Below are positions 32,406 through 40,404 of a DNA stretch of 64,000 bases, piece after piece. The stretch lies in assembly GCA_014647935.1 (NCBI GenBank), contig BMQD01000006.1:307469-371468 (forward strand), given 5' to 3'. Source of the stretch: Planomonospora parontospora. Lineage in GTDB: Bacteria; Actinomycetota; Actinomycetes; Streptosporangiales; Streptosporangiaceae. Under the pieces are notes generated by a model. The model saw nothing but the letters and a program-made list of their open reading frames with translations. It was not told the DNA's origin and made no database searches. The first letter of the stretch is position 1. Each line of letters opens with the position of its first letter. The position numbers and the translations under genes are program-made.

Positions 32406-33742
32406 GGCGGACCCTCGCCCTGCTCGCACTCGCCGGCGCCTCGATGATCGCCCTGGCCTTCCTCATCCCCTTGGGGATCATCGTCAAGGAGATCGCCCAC
32501 ACCAGGGCCATCTCCGAGGCCGAACGGCAGGCCTCGGCACTCGTCCCGGTACTGGCGATCACCCTCGACCCGAGCCGGCTTCCCCACGCCCTGGCCAGCA
32601 GCGGTGCCCGGGACCGCATAGCCGTACACCTGCCGGGCGGCGGCACGGTCGGCACCGTCCGCGCGCCCGCCGCGACCGTGGCCGCGGTCTCCCGGCTGAC
32701 GAGGGCCGACACCGTCGAGACCGGCGCCGGTTACCTCCTGCTGCGCCCGGTCGCCCTGGACGGCGGGCGGACCGTGGTCGTCGAGGTATTCGTGCCCGCC
32801 GAGGAGCTGACCCGAGGCGTCGCCCAGTCGTGGGCGGTGCTGGCCGGGCTCGCCGTGGTGCTGGCCGCCGGCTCGGTGCTGGTCGCCGACCGGCTGGGCG
32901 TGCGCATGGTGCGGGCGGCCCGGCGGCTCGGCCGGGCCGCGAGCTCGCTGGGCGCCGGCGACCTCAGCGTCCGCATCCGGCCCGAGGGCCCGCCCGAACT
33001 CGTCACCGCGGCGGAGGCCTTCAACACCATGGCCGACCGGGTCGTGCAGCTGCTCGCCGCCGAACGCGAGATGGCCGCCGACCTGTCGCACCGGCTCCGC
33101 ACCCCGCTGACCGCCCTGCGGCTCAGCCTCGACCACCTGGGCCCGGAGGCGGAGCAGAGCCGCCACTCCCTCAGCCGCCTGGAGTCCGAGGTCGACCAGA
33201 TCATCGCGGCGGCCCGCGCCCCCTCCCGCGCCCCGGAAGCCGTCTCCTGCGACGCGGCCGAGGTGCTGCGCGAGCGGCTCACCTTCTGGTCCGCCCTCGC
33301 CGAGGACCAGCAGCGGCCGTGGGAACTGATCGGCGCGGACGCGCCCGTCCGCGTGCCGGTCCCGGCGGCCGAACTCAGCGCCGTCGTGGACGCCCTGCTC
33401 GGCAACGTCTTCCGGCACACTCCCCAGGGCACCGCCTTCACCGTGACCCTGCACCAGGGCTCCGGCACGGTGGGCGTGCTCATCGCCGACGCCGGACCGG
33501 GCATCCCCGACCCGACGGCGGCGTTGCGGCGCGGGGCCAGCGGCGCGGGCTCCACCGGGCTGGGCCTGGACATCGCCCGCCGGCTCGCGGAGTCCTCCGG
33601 GGGCGATCTGAGGATCGACGCCTCCTCCCTCGGCGGCGCCCGGGTCCAGCTCTGGTTCCGCACCGACACCCGCGACCGCACGCCCCGCACCACCCGGCGC
33701 CTGGTCGGCAGCCGCTGGTCCCGCCGGAACGCCGGTGTCTGA
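32402..33742 (+). CDS. HAMP-domain sensor histidine kinase
   Basis: This 446-aa protein has two transmembrane helices (about 5-27 and 140-160) enclosing a 110-residue sensor domain. A HAMP linker follows (RLGRAASSLGAGDLSVRI), then the H-box DLSHRLRTPLTALRLSLDHL with phospho-His near residue 229. The ATPase N, G1 and G2 boxes are ALLGNVFRHTP, DAGPGIP and GLGLDIARRLAESS. It phosphorylates the preceding response regulator. The stimulus is unknown; the divergent anchored protein with a Cys-bearing domain is a candidate partner. The stop is followed by repeats, not an obvious hairpin. Confidence 0.94.
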   Translation: MRRTLALLALAGASMIALAFLIPLGIIVKEIAHTRAISEAERQASALVPVLAITLDPSRLPHALASSGARDRIAVHLPGGGTVGTVRAPAATVAAVSRLTRADTVETGAGYLLLRPVALDGGRTVVVEVFVPAEELTRGVAQSWAVLAGLAVVLAAGSVLVADRLGVRMVRAARRLGRAASSLGAGDLSVRIRPEGPPELVTAAEAFNTMADRVVQLLAAEREMAADLSHRLRTPLTALRLSLDHLGPEAEQSRHSLSRLESEVDQIIAAARAPSRAPEAVSCDAAEVLRERLTFWSALAEDQQRPWELIGADAPVRVPVPAAELSAVVDALLGNVFRHTPQGTAFTVTLHQGSGTVGVLIADAGPGIPDPTAALRRGASGAGSTGLGLDIARRLAESSGGDLRIDASSLGGARVQLWFRTDTRDRTPRTTRRLVGSRWSRRNAGV

Positions 33743-33799
33743 CGACCCCGCGAAACGGCCCGGGAAAGGCCGCTCCACGCCTGCGGCGCCCGGCCCCCC

Positions 33800-33868
33800 G
33801 GAACCGGCCCTCACTCCGCGCCCTCCCCTCGGAACCGGCCCGGCCCCTGGAACCGGCCCTCACTCCGC
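33800..33868. repeat. 20-bp direct repeat between convergent genes
   Basis: GGAACCGGCCCTCACTCCGC occurs at 33800-33819 and 33849-33868, with a partial copy (GGAACCGGCCC) at about 33831. The second copy runs into the last codons of the gluzincin gene. No hairpin terminator is evident in 33743-33859. Confidence 0.8.
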
Positions 33869-34633
33869 CCCCTGCCGCACGATCAGCGCGAACTCCTCCC
33901 CCGCGGCCAGGCGCTCCAGCAGGCCGATCAGGGCGGCCCGCCCGCCGTTCGCGGCCAGCCATCGGTGCACCCGGCACGCCGATCTGGCGTAGACCTGATC
34001 GTCCGCACCGGCCGCGCGCAGCCACTCCACCGAGCTCGAAGGGGGAGCCCCCGCCGGGCCGACCCGGCACCGGTCCGGGGCCGTACCCGGCAGGAGATAG
34101 CGCGGATCGTCGGAGACCACGACGGCCAGTCCCTCGTTGAACCACTTCGGGATCCGGTCCGCTGCGGACCCGAGCCGGTCGCGGAGCTCGACGTGCGACA
34201 GCTCGTGGGAGACGATCACCGGATCGATGCCGCGCGGCGAGAGCATCACCGCGCGGTCGAGAATGGCGACGCCTCGCTCCCCGCCCCCGCCGATCCGGCG
34301 GTAGCAGCTCTCCGTCACGCAGACCAGAACCCGCGGCGAGCCCGTACGCCCCCCGTAGAAATCACGGACGCGCCGCTCCCCCGCAGCCACAGCCTCCGCC
34401 ACCCGGCGGCGCCGCCCGGCCGGCAGGCCCGACTCGACGTAGAGCCCCGATTCCAGTTCCTCCAGTCCGTAGCAGCCCGGACAGGCGGTGGCGGCGACGG
34501 ACGGGAAGGCCAGCACCACGCCGACGGCCACTGCGGCCGACAGCACGCCGGACCCGGCGATCAGCCATCTCCATCTCCGCCGCAGGAAGCGGCTGGCGGC
34601 CCGCAGCCCCGTCCGGCGTGGAAGCCGGTTCAT
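33860..34633 (-). CDS. Membrane-anchored HEXXH metallopeptidase (gluzincin-like)
   Basis: The 257-aa protein has a basic N-terminus and one transmembrane segment (WLIAGSGVLSAAVAVGVVLA). An extracytoplasmic domain follows with a zinc-binding SHELSHVEL near residue 141 and WFNEGLAVVVS near 163, the downstream Glu of the gluzincin/MA-like arrangement. CPGCYGLEELESGLYVES suggests a structural Cys pair. The three zinc ligands are present, so it should be active outside the membrane. The ATG at 34633 is preceded by GAGGTGATCTG. Longer frames run through the tRNA gene and are false. The substrate is unknown. Confidence 0.85.
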   Translation of the reverse strand: MNRLPRRTGLRAASRFLRRRWRWLIAGSGVLSAAVAVGVVLAFPSVAATACPGCYGLEELESGLYVESGLPAGRRRRVAEAVAAGERRVRDFYGGRTGSPRVLVCVTESCYRRIGGGGERGVAILDRAVMLSPRGIDPVIVSHELSHVELRDRLGSAADRIPKWFNEGLAVVVSDDPRYLLPGTAPDRCRVGPAGAPPSSSVEWLRAAGADDQVYARSACRVHRWLAANGGRAALIGLLERLAAGEEFALIVRQGAE

Positions 34634-34803
34634 CAGATCACCTCGGAGACGTGGTCGCGGTGCCGGCCGGGCCCCACCGCGTCGGCATCGGCGCACCGGC
34701 CGCGCCGTGAGGAGGCGGCGGCGCGAAGACCGGAGCGAGGACCTCATCCCGGTCCGGGAGACCGCACGAGCCCGCCGACGGCCGTACCGGCCGGGAAAAC
34801 GAC

Positions 34804-34840
34804 GAGATCCCGCCCGATCGAGCCGACCGGGCGGGATCTC
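34804..34840 (-). terminator. Rho-independent terminator of tRNA-Ala copy 3
   Basis: A 17-bp stem (GAGATCCCGCCCGATCG with CGACCGGGCGGGATCTC, one G-U pair in RNA) and a 3-nt AGC loop are followed on the minus strand by GTTTTCCC. It is 39 bp from the tRNA 3' end, as for copies 1 and 2. Confidence 0.9.
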
Positions 34841-34879
34841 ACCGATGTTCTTCAGGGCACTTCGGGAACGACCCCGGAG

Positions 34880-34952
34880 TGGAGCTATGGGGATTCGAAC
34901 CCCAGACCTCCTCCATGCCATGGAGGCGCGCTACCAGCTGCGCCATAGCCCC
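34880..34952 (-). tRNA. tRNA-Ala (anticodon GGC), copy 3 of 3
   Basis: The 73 bases are identical to copies 1 and 2, including the G3:U70 pair. The trailer hairpin seen in the other copies is degraded here. Beyond the terminator, copies 2 and 3 share further sequence (ACGAGCCCGCCGACGGCCG) that copy 1 lacks. A -10-like TATATG lies about 40 bp upstream. Confidence 0.97.
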
Positions 34953-35030
34953 TGGTCACCGCTCCGAGTGCTCTCGTCGCGGCGCTCCGGAAGCATATAG
35001 GGACATCGTCCCGTTCACCTAATCGACGCC

Positions 35031-35067
35031 CGTACGGCTCGCGCCCGTCACCGGGGCGAGCCGTACG
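35031..35067 (-). terminator. Terminator of the rsfS/phosphatase unit
   Basis: A 12-bp perfect stem (CGTACGGCTCGC with GCGAGCCGTACG) and a 13-nt loop lie 10 bp beyond the stop of the phosphatase gene. The arm sequence CGAGCCGTACG also forms the hairpin at 537-568. Confidence 0.8.
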
Positions 35068-35076
35068 ACCAGGCGA

Positions 35077-35709
35077 TCAGGTCCGCGTGGCCTCGGGGCT
35101 GTCGTCGCTCTGGACCGGCTCGGGCAGGGTCCCGGCGTTGTGCTCCAGGAGGCGCCAGCCCTTGCGTCCCTCCTCCAGCACCGACCACGAGCAGTTGCCC
35201 AGGCCGCCCAGCGCCGGCCAGTGCTCCTGGGGCAGTCCCATCAGCTTGGCGACGCCGAGTCTGATCGCGGCTCCGTGGGAGACCACGACCAGCAGCCCGT
35301 CGGGCTCCAGCCGGGCGGCCCAGCGGCGGACCGCCGCCGAGACCCGTTCGGCGACGTCGGCGACGTCCTCTCCGCCCGGAGCCTCCCAGGCGGCGAACTC
35401 GCGGGGCCAGCCGGTGGAGATCTGCTCCCGGGTGAGCCCCTCCCACTCGCCGCCGCCGCGCTCGCGCAGGTCCTTGTCCACGGCCACGTCCAGGCCGGTG
35501 ACCCCGCCCAGCGCCCTGGCGGTGTGCAGGGCGCGCTGGAGGTCGGAGGAGACGATCATGTCGGGGCGCAGGTAGGCGAGCAGCCCGGCCGCGCGGGCGG
35601 CCTGAGCCGCACCGGTCTCGTCCAGCGGGATGTCGGTGTGCCCCTGGAACCGCCGCTCGACGTTCCACAGTGTCTGGCCGTGCCTCAGGCACACGACACG
35701 GCGGCTCAT
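35077..35709 (-). CDS. Histidine phosphatase, phosphoglycerate-mutase-like
   Basis: This 210-aa protein starts MSRRVVCLRHGQTLWNVERR. It has the phospho-accepting His of RHG near residue 9 and the second catalytic His in VVSHGAAIRLG. The order nadD, rsfS, phosphatase is the one seen in mycobacteria, where the third gene encodes glucosyl-3-phosphoglycerate phosphatase (GpgP). That identity is likely but not proven by sequence alone. The start at 35709 is set by the family N-terminus; the upstream frame is antisense-like Arg-rich sequence. It ends before a strong terminator. Confidence 0.9.
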   Translation of the reverse strand: MSRRVVCLRHGQTLWNVERRFQGHTDIPLDETGAAQAARAAGLLAYLRPDMIVSSDLQRALHTARALGGVTGLDVAVDKDLRERGGGEWEGLTREQISTGWPREFAAWEAPGGEDVADVAERVSAAVRRWAARLEPDGLLVVVSHGAAIRLGVAKLMGLPQEHWPALGGLGNCSWSVLEEGRKGWRLLEHNAGTLPEPVQSDDSPEATRT

Positions 35710-35776
35710 GCGGCCCCCTGCCGGGAGGTGTGAGCCGCGGTGCGGCCGTGCTCGCCGGCGCTCGTGCGCCTCAGCC

Positions 35777-36193
35777 TCACAGAGCGTCCTCCGGCGCCGC
35801 CGGCCGGGCACGCTGCGCGGCGACCTGCGTCACGCTGTCCGGCAGGGCGATGGCGGGGCAGTCCTTCCAGAGGCGCTCGAGCGCGTAGAAGGTGCGGTCC
35901 TCCTCGTGCTGGACGTGCACGACGATGTCGATGAAGTCGAGGAGGACCCAGCGGCCCTCGCGCTCGCCCTCGCGGCGGACCGGCTTGACATCGGCCTCGA
36001 CCCGCAGTCGCTCCTCGATCTCGTCGACGATGGCGCGGACCTGGCGGTCGTTGGTGGCGGAGCAGAGCAGGAACGCGTCGGTGATGACGAGCTGGTCGCT
36101 CACGTCATAGGCGAGGATGTCGTCGGCCAGTTTGTCCGCCGCCGCCTCGGCGGCGATCCTGACGAGCTGGACGGATCTGTCGGTTGCGGTCAC
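35777..36193 (-). CDS. rsfS: Ribosome silencing factor RsfS
   Basis: The 138-aa protein has the RsfS core: AAEAAADKLADDILAYDVSDQL, DAFLLCSATNDRQVRAIVDEI, then GRWVLLDFIDIVVHVQHEEDRTFYALERLW. RsfS binds ribosomal protein uL14 and blocks subunit joining when nutrients fall. GTG at 36193 lies 11 bp after GGAGGAC; longer frames are not conserved. It is followed by the phosphatase gene at 67 bp. It is separated from nadD, its usual upstream partner, by about 2.4 kb holding two unrelated genes. Confidence 0.95.
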   Translation of the reverse strand: MTATDRSVQLVRIAAEAAADKLADDILAYDVSDQLVITDAFLLCSATNDRQVRAIVDEIEERLRVEADVKPVRREGEREGRWVLLDFIDIVVHVQHEEDRTFYALERLWKDCPAIALPDSVTQVAAQRARPAAPEDAL

Positions 36194-36390
36194 GGTGTGG
36201 GTCAGTCCTCCGGTAGTCGGCGCTGTCACCCCTAAGGATGCCCGGCACGGCCCGCGGCGAAAGCGGGCAGTCAGTACAACGCCTATCGTGTGCCACCCGA
36301 TTCCACACCGCAAACCGATTGCCGGGACAGCCGGAGCACGGACCCCGGCCGCCCGGTTCCGCCCGCACCGGCGGGAGAGCCCCGGTCGCT

Positions 36391-37002
36391 ATGGTGACCA
36401 GGGTGGACATCGACACCTGGTGGGACATCATCGAGCGCGCGCGGAGATCCGCCGGTGGCCGGGCCGACGACCGGGACCCGCCCGACGACCCGATGGTGGA
36501 GATCCTGACCGACTCGCTCGCCGAGCTGGAACCCACCGAGATCATCGCGTTCGAGCGGATCTTCATCCAGGTCGCGGACTCCGCGTACCGCTGGCCGCTG
36601 TGGAACGCCGCCTACCTCGTCCAGGGCGGATGCGGTGACGACGGCTTCACCGACTTCCGCGCGGGGCTGATGCTACTGGGACGCACGACGTTCACCCGGG
36701 CCGTCGCCGACCCCGACTCGCTCGCGGAGCTTCCCGTGGTGGTGCGGATGAGCCGCGGCGAAGGCGGCTGGATCGGCTGCGAGGACGTCTCCTACGCGGC
36801 ACAGCGGGCGTACGAACGCGTTCAGGGCGAATCGGAGTCGTTCGACGACGTGGCGGCGGCCGCGGTGGCCGCCATGGACCTCCTGGACCACCCCGCCGGA
36901 GAGGACTGGGACGTGGAAGACGACGACGAGACCCGCCGCCGCCTCCCCCGCCTGGCGGCCCTGTTCCTCGGCCCCGCGGACCGGCCCGCTCCGCCCCGGT
37001 GA
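36391..37002 (+). CDS. DUF4240-domain protein
   Basis: This 203-aa protein begins MVTRVDIDTWWDIIERARRS. It then reads LEPTEIIAFERIFIQVADSA and LWNAAYLVQGGCGDDGFTDFRA, the DUF4240 core (GGCGDDGF and FR within a helical domain), and ends in an acidic stretch. The family is common in actinobacteria and has no assigned activity. It faces rsfS divergently and converges with a lipoprotein gene, so it lies across the usual nadD-rsfS junction. Starts at 36394 or 36403 are also possible. No promoter is clear. Confidence 0.85.
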   Translation: MVTRVDIDTWWDIIERARRSAGGRADDRDPPDDPMVEILTDSLAELEPTEIIAFERIFIQVADSAYRWPLWNAAYLVQGGCGDDGFTDFRAGLMLLGRTTFTRAVADPDSLAELPVVVRMSRGEGGWIGCEDVSYAAQRAYERVQGESESFDDVAAAAVAAMDLLDHPAGEDWDVEDDDETRRRLPRLAALFLGPADRPAPPR

Positions 37003-37053
37003 CCTCCCCCGCCCGGTGTCGGCGGCCGTGGACGGGCCCCGTCGCCGCTCACC

Positions 37054-37088
37054 GCGCCCGCGGCGGTCTCCTCGGCCGCCGCGGGCGC
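37054..37088. terminator. Bidirectional terminator between DUF4240 and the lipoprotein gene
   Basis: A perfect 13-bp stem (GCGCCCGCGGCGG with its complement) and a 9-nt loop lie midway between the convergent stops. Confidence 0.8.
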
Positions 37089-37171
37089 CGTCGGGAGTTC
37101 TCCGAAGCGGCGGCCACGGTCTCCGGCGGCCGAGAGGACGGAGACGGGGACGAGGGCGAGGGCTGGGACGC

Positions 37172-38269
37172 TCAGTCCCGGTCGTTCAGGACCGCCAGGT
37201 CAACGACGTTGCAGACGCCCGCCGTCCTCCACTGGAGATACCCGGCGTGGGAGATGCCCACCTCCTCCACCGCCCTCCCCGGGAGGCGCACCGCCGTACG
37301 CGTCCGTGCGTCGAGGAGCCAGCCGGTCCCGCCCTCGCGCCACACCGCGAAGCGCCCGTGCCGCGAGACGGCGACGCCCCTGGCACGCGGGCCGATACCT
37401 GCGGCGGTGCCGTCGCCGTACTCCAGGAGGTCCCGGTCCTCGTCCACCCGGACGATGTACGACGTCGGATCGGGAACGCCGCGTCTGGTGCCGTCTGGAC
37501 CATAGCGGGCCGGCGAGCCGGTGAAATCACCCGGATCAGCTGAGTCCGGCGCCAGGACGGGGGATTTCGCGAGGAAGGCGTCGCCCTCCCAGGCGATGTC
37601 GTACAGTCCCCTCCGCCACAGCCGGGGGATCTCGTCGCCGGGGCCCATGCGGTAGACGCCCACGTCTCCCGCGTCGCCGGAGACGCACACGGAGAAGTAG
37701 AGATCTCCTCGATGGAAAACGAGGTCGACGGGATATGGCCAGCCCCTCCCGCAGTACCCCGCAGGACCGCCCCAGGTGTTCATCACCTCCCGGGTCAGGC
37801 CGGTGCGGAGGTCGGTGGCCTCGAGGATCCACCCGCCCGGCTCGTCGTTCCCGAGGAGCTTCACCACGCGTGTGCCGTGCGCCGCCGCGGCGGCGGTGTA
37901 CGACTCGCGCTCCGTCGTGCGCTGCAGCAGCGCGCTGCGGCCGGTGGCGGGGTCGAAGAGGTCGACGTGGTCGAGGTACGGAAGGCGCCGGGAGGACTTG
38001 CGGACGATGAGCCGCCCGTCGGGCAGGGTGCCCACGACGTCACGGGCCATCATGTCTCCGGCGGGGATCCGCAGGACCCTGGCCCGGGGATGGGCCCGGG
38101 CGAATGGCGTCTCGGCCCTCCGGACGGGAGCCGGAGCGGGTGGGGGCGTCTCGGGCGGGACGCGATACTCCGGCAGATCGGCTTCGAAGGGGGAGGCCGA
38201 CGGCGGTGCGGCGGCCTCGCAGGCGCAGACCCCCGTGATCAGCACGGCCGCCGTGATCACCGTCCTCAT
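37172..38269 (-). CDS. Hypothetical lipoprotein, beta-propeller-like
   Basis: The 365-aa protein starts MRTVITAAVLITGVCACEAA, a lipoprotein signal with a Cys at the cleavage site. A Pro-rich spacer follows (PPETPPPAPAPV), then a domain of short repeats rich in Asp and Gly (GTLPDGRLIVRKSS, YLDHVDLFDPATGRSALLQ, GDLYFSVCVSGDAGDVGVYR and GVAVSRHGRFAVWREGG). This resembles a beta-propeller. I do not recognise the family. It lies between nadD and rsfS on the same strand as both, but 300 bp downstream of nadD. The frame starting at 38449 adds unrelated residues before the signal and is dropped. I see no gene in 38270-38573. Confidence 0.75.
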   Translation of the reverse strand: MRTVITAAVLITGVCACEAAAPPSASPFEADLPEYRVPPETPPPAPAPVRRAETPFARAHPRARVLRIPAGDMMARDVVGTLPDGRLIVRKSSRRLPYLDHVDLFDPATGRSALLQRTTERESYTAAAAAHGTRVVKLLGNDEPGGWILEATDLRTGLTREVMNTWGGPAGYCGRGWPYPVDLVFHRGDLYFSVCVSGDAGDVGVYRMGPGDEIPRLWRRGLYDIAWEGDAFLAKSPVLAPDSADPGDFTGSPARYGPDGTRRGVPDPTSYIVRVDEDRDLLEYGDGTAAGIGPRARGVAVSRHGRFAVWREGGTGWLLDARTRTAVRLPGRAVEEVGISHAGYLQWRTAGVCNVVDLAVLNDRD

Positions 38270-38573
38270 GCGGAAACGGCGCTCCACCCGCGCCCGTGCC
38301 GGGCCGGGATGTTCCCGGTCGTGGGCGCTCGGGATGCGGCCGACAGCGTCCGAGCCCTCGACGCCCTGCCCGGTCTGCCGTCCAGGAGCCACCCTGACAC
38401 CTCCGATCGCGCTGCCCCGGCGCACACCGAAAACGTAGACGATCGTCACCGGGCGGACGGGACGGATGTCACTCCCGGTCTGCTTCTCCGGTTGCTTCGG
38501 ATCCCCACGGCTCGCTTCCGCGGCGGATCACCTCCGGGCTCGCGCCCTGTCCGATGCGGAGCGAAAACCCCGC

Positions 38574-39194
38574 TCAGTCCTCCAGCCGCCGGTAGAGCCC
38601 GCGCTTGTTGATGTACTGCACGATGCCGTCCGGCACCAGGTACCAGATGGGCTCCCCCGAGGCGACCCGCTGCCTGCACTCCGACGACGAGATGGCCAGC
38701 GCCGGGATCTCCAGCAGGCTCACCCGCCCCTCGGGCAGGCCGGGATCGTGCAGGTGGTGGCCGGGCCGGGTCGCGCCGACGAAGTGCGCGATGGTGAACA
38801 GCTCGTCCACGTCGCGCCAGCTCAGTATCTGGGCGAGGGCGTCGGCCCCGGTGATGAAGTACAGCTCCGTGTCCGGGCCGTGGGCCTCGGAGATGTCCCG
38901 CAGGGTGTCGATGGTGAAGGTGGGACCCGGCCGGTCGATGTCCACCCTGCTCACGGAGAAGCGCGGGTTGGAGGCGGTCGCGATGACGGTCATCAGGTAG
39001 CGGTCCTCCGGTGCCGAGACGACCTGGTCCGCCTTCTGCCACGGCCGGCCGGTCGGCACGAAGACGACCTCGTCGAGATCGAAGTGATGGGCGACCTCGC
39101 TGGCGGCCACCAGGTGCCCGTGGTGGATCGGGTCGAAGGTCCCGCCCATCACGCCCAGACGGCGCTTTCCGTAGCCGGTGGGAGCGTTCATCAT
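38574..39194 (-). CDS. nadD: Nicotinate-nucleotide adenylyltransferase
   Basis: This 206-aa protein has the nucleotidyltransferase signature [19 protein letters not shown] and the ISSSECR-type motif [11 protein letters not shown] near the C-terminus. [10 protein letters not shown] and YINKRGLYR complete the NadD pattern. It adenylates nicotinate mononucleotide to form deamido-NAD. Starts at 39191, 39194 and 39221 are in frame and none has a clear Shine-Dalgarno; I chose the double-ATG position. It faces the M48 peptidase gene divergently, with about 80 bp between starts. In many relatives rsfS follows directly, but not here. Confidence 0.93.
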   Translation of the reverse strand: MMNAPTGYGKRRLGVMGGTFDPIHHGHLVAASEVAHHFDLDEVVFVPTGRPWQKADQVVSAPEDRYLMTVIATASNPRFSVSRVDIDRPGPTFTIDTLRDISEAHGPDTELYFITGADALAQILSWRDVDELFTIAHFVGATRPGHHLHDPGLPEGRVSLLEIPALAISSSECRQRVASGEPIWYLVPDGIVQYINKRGLYRRLED

Positions 39195-39277
39195 GAAATG
39201 GACCATACGCGTGAACCGCACAGAGCTTTTAACCAGCCCCCGCGCGTGCCACCCGGGGCCGACGTAGCATGCCGGAC

Positions 39278-40294
39278 ATGACCACCACCCCGGATCGCAA
39301 CCGCGCGCAGCTTCCCGGCATCAGCTCCCGCGCCTACGAACATCCCGCCGACCGGTCCGCGCTGGTCGCCCTCCGATCGCTCAGCGGGTTCGACACGGTC
39401 CTCAAGCAGATGTCGGGACTGATCAGCGAGCGCCGCCTGCGCCTGATCTACCTCGCCTCCGCGGTGCGCACGAGCGACACCCAGTTCCGCGCCCTGCACG
39501 ACATGGGCCGCGACGCCGCCTACGTGCTCGACCTCCACCGCATCCCGGAGGTCTACGTCCAGCAGAGCCCGCAGGTCCAGGCCAAGGCCATCGGCTTCGA
39601 CGACCCGTTCATCGTCGTCACCACCGGCCTGCTCGACCTGATGGACGAAGAGGAGCAGCGCTTCGTCATCGGCCACGAGACCGCGCACATCCTCTCCGGT
39701 CACGCGGTCTACCGCACGATGCTGGACATCCTCACCCGGCTGGCCACCCGCGTGGCCTGGATCCCGCTCGGCTACATCGGCCTGCGCGCGATCGTGGCGG
39801 GCCTGGAGGAGTGGCACCGCAAGTCCGAGCTCTCCGCCGACCGCGGCGGCCTCCTCGTCGGCCAGGACCCCGACGCCGCCCTGCGGGCGCTGATGAAGCT
39901 CGCCGGCGGTTCGCGCCTGCACGAGATGAACATCGAGGCCTTCCTCGACCAGGCCCGCGAGTACGACACGGCGGGCGACGTCCGCGACGGCCTGCTGAAG
40001 GTCCTGAACCTGCTCGGCACGACCCACCCGTTCGCGGTCTCCCGCGTCGCCGAACTCGACAAGTGGCGCCGCAGCGGGGAGTACGACACGATCCTCGGCG
40101 GCACCTACCCCCGCCGCGCCGACGACTCCAGCGCCAAGATCTCCGAGGAGGTCAAGGCCGCCGCCCGGTCCTACCGCGAGTCGTGGTCGCAGTCCCAGGA
40201 CCCGTTCATCGGCGTCCTGCGCGACGTGGCCGAGGGCGCGGTCAACGCCGGCGAGCGGATCTTCAACCGGTTCGCCCGCCGTGACGGCAACTGA
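39278..40294 (+). CDS. M48-family zinc metallopeptidase (HtpX-like)
   Basis: The 338-aa protein has the zinc site [11 protein letters not shown] near residue 132 and the third ligand in [17 protein letters not shown]. Membrane-embedding helices around [19 protein letters not shown] follow the active site. Known relatives of this actinobacterial type begin with [20 protein letters not shown], present here. They are membrane-associated proteases of the M48 family and probably degrade damaged membrane or secreted proteins. Starts at 39269 and 39278 are both possible; neither has a good Shine-Dalgarno. A nested terminator follows. Confidence 0.9.
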   Translation: MTTTPDRNRAQLPGISSRAYEHPADRSALVALRSLSGFDTVLKQMSGLISERRLRLIYLASAVRTSDTQFRALHDMGRDAAYVLDLHRIPEVYVQQSPQVQAKAIGFDDPFIVVTTGLLDLMDEEEQRFVIGHETAHILSGHAVYRTMLDILTRLATRVAWIPLGYIGLRAIVAGLEEWHRKSELSADRGGLLVGQDPDAALRALMKLAGGSRLHEMNIEAFLDQAREYDTAGDVRDGLLKVLNLLGTTHPFAVSRVAELDKWRRSGEYDTILGGTYPRRADDSSAKISEEVKAAARSYRESWSQSQDPFIGVLRDVAEGAVNAGERIFNRFARRDGN

Positions 40295-40302
40295 GCCGTA
40301 TC

Positions 40303-40363
40303 GTTTCCCTATCGTTCACGAAAGGCCCGGAGTTCACCTTCCGGGCCTTTCGCATAGGGAAAC
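40303..40363 (+). terminator. Nested double-stem terminator after the M48 gene
   Basis: An inner stem of 12 bp (CGAAAGGCCCGG with CCGGGCCTTTCG, 10-nt loop) lies inside an outer 10-bp stem (GTTTCCCTAT at 40303-40312 with ATAGGGAAAC at 40354-40363). Both arms are perfect. The inner hairpin is a typical rho-independent form. Confidence 0.9.
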
Positions 40364-40404
40364 TGATTTGCACACAAAACGGACCTGCTTTACTGTTCGG
40401 CCCC

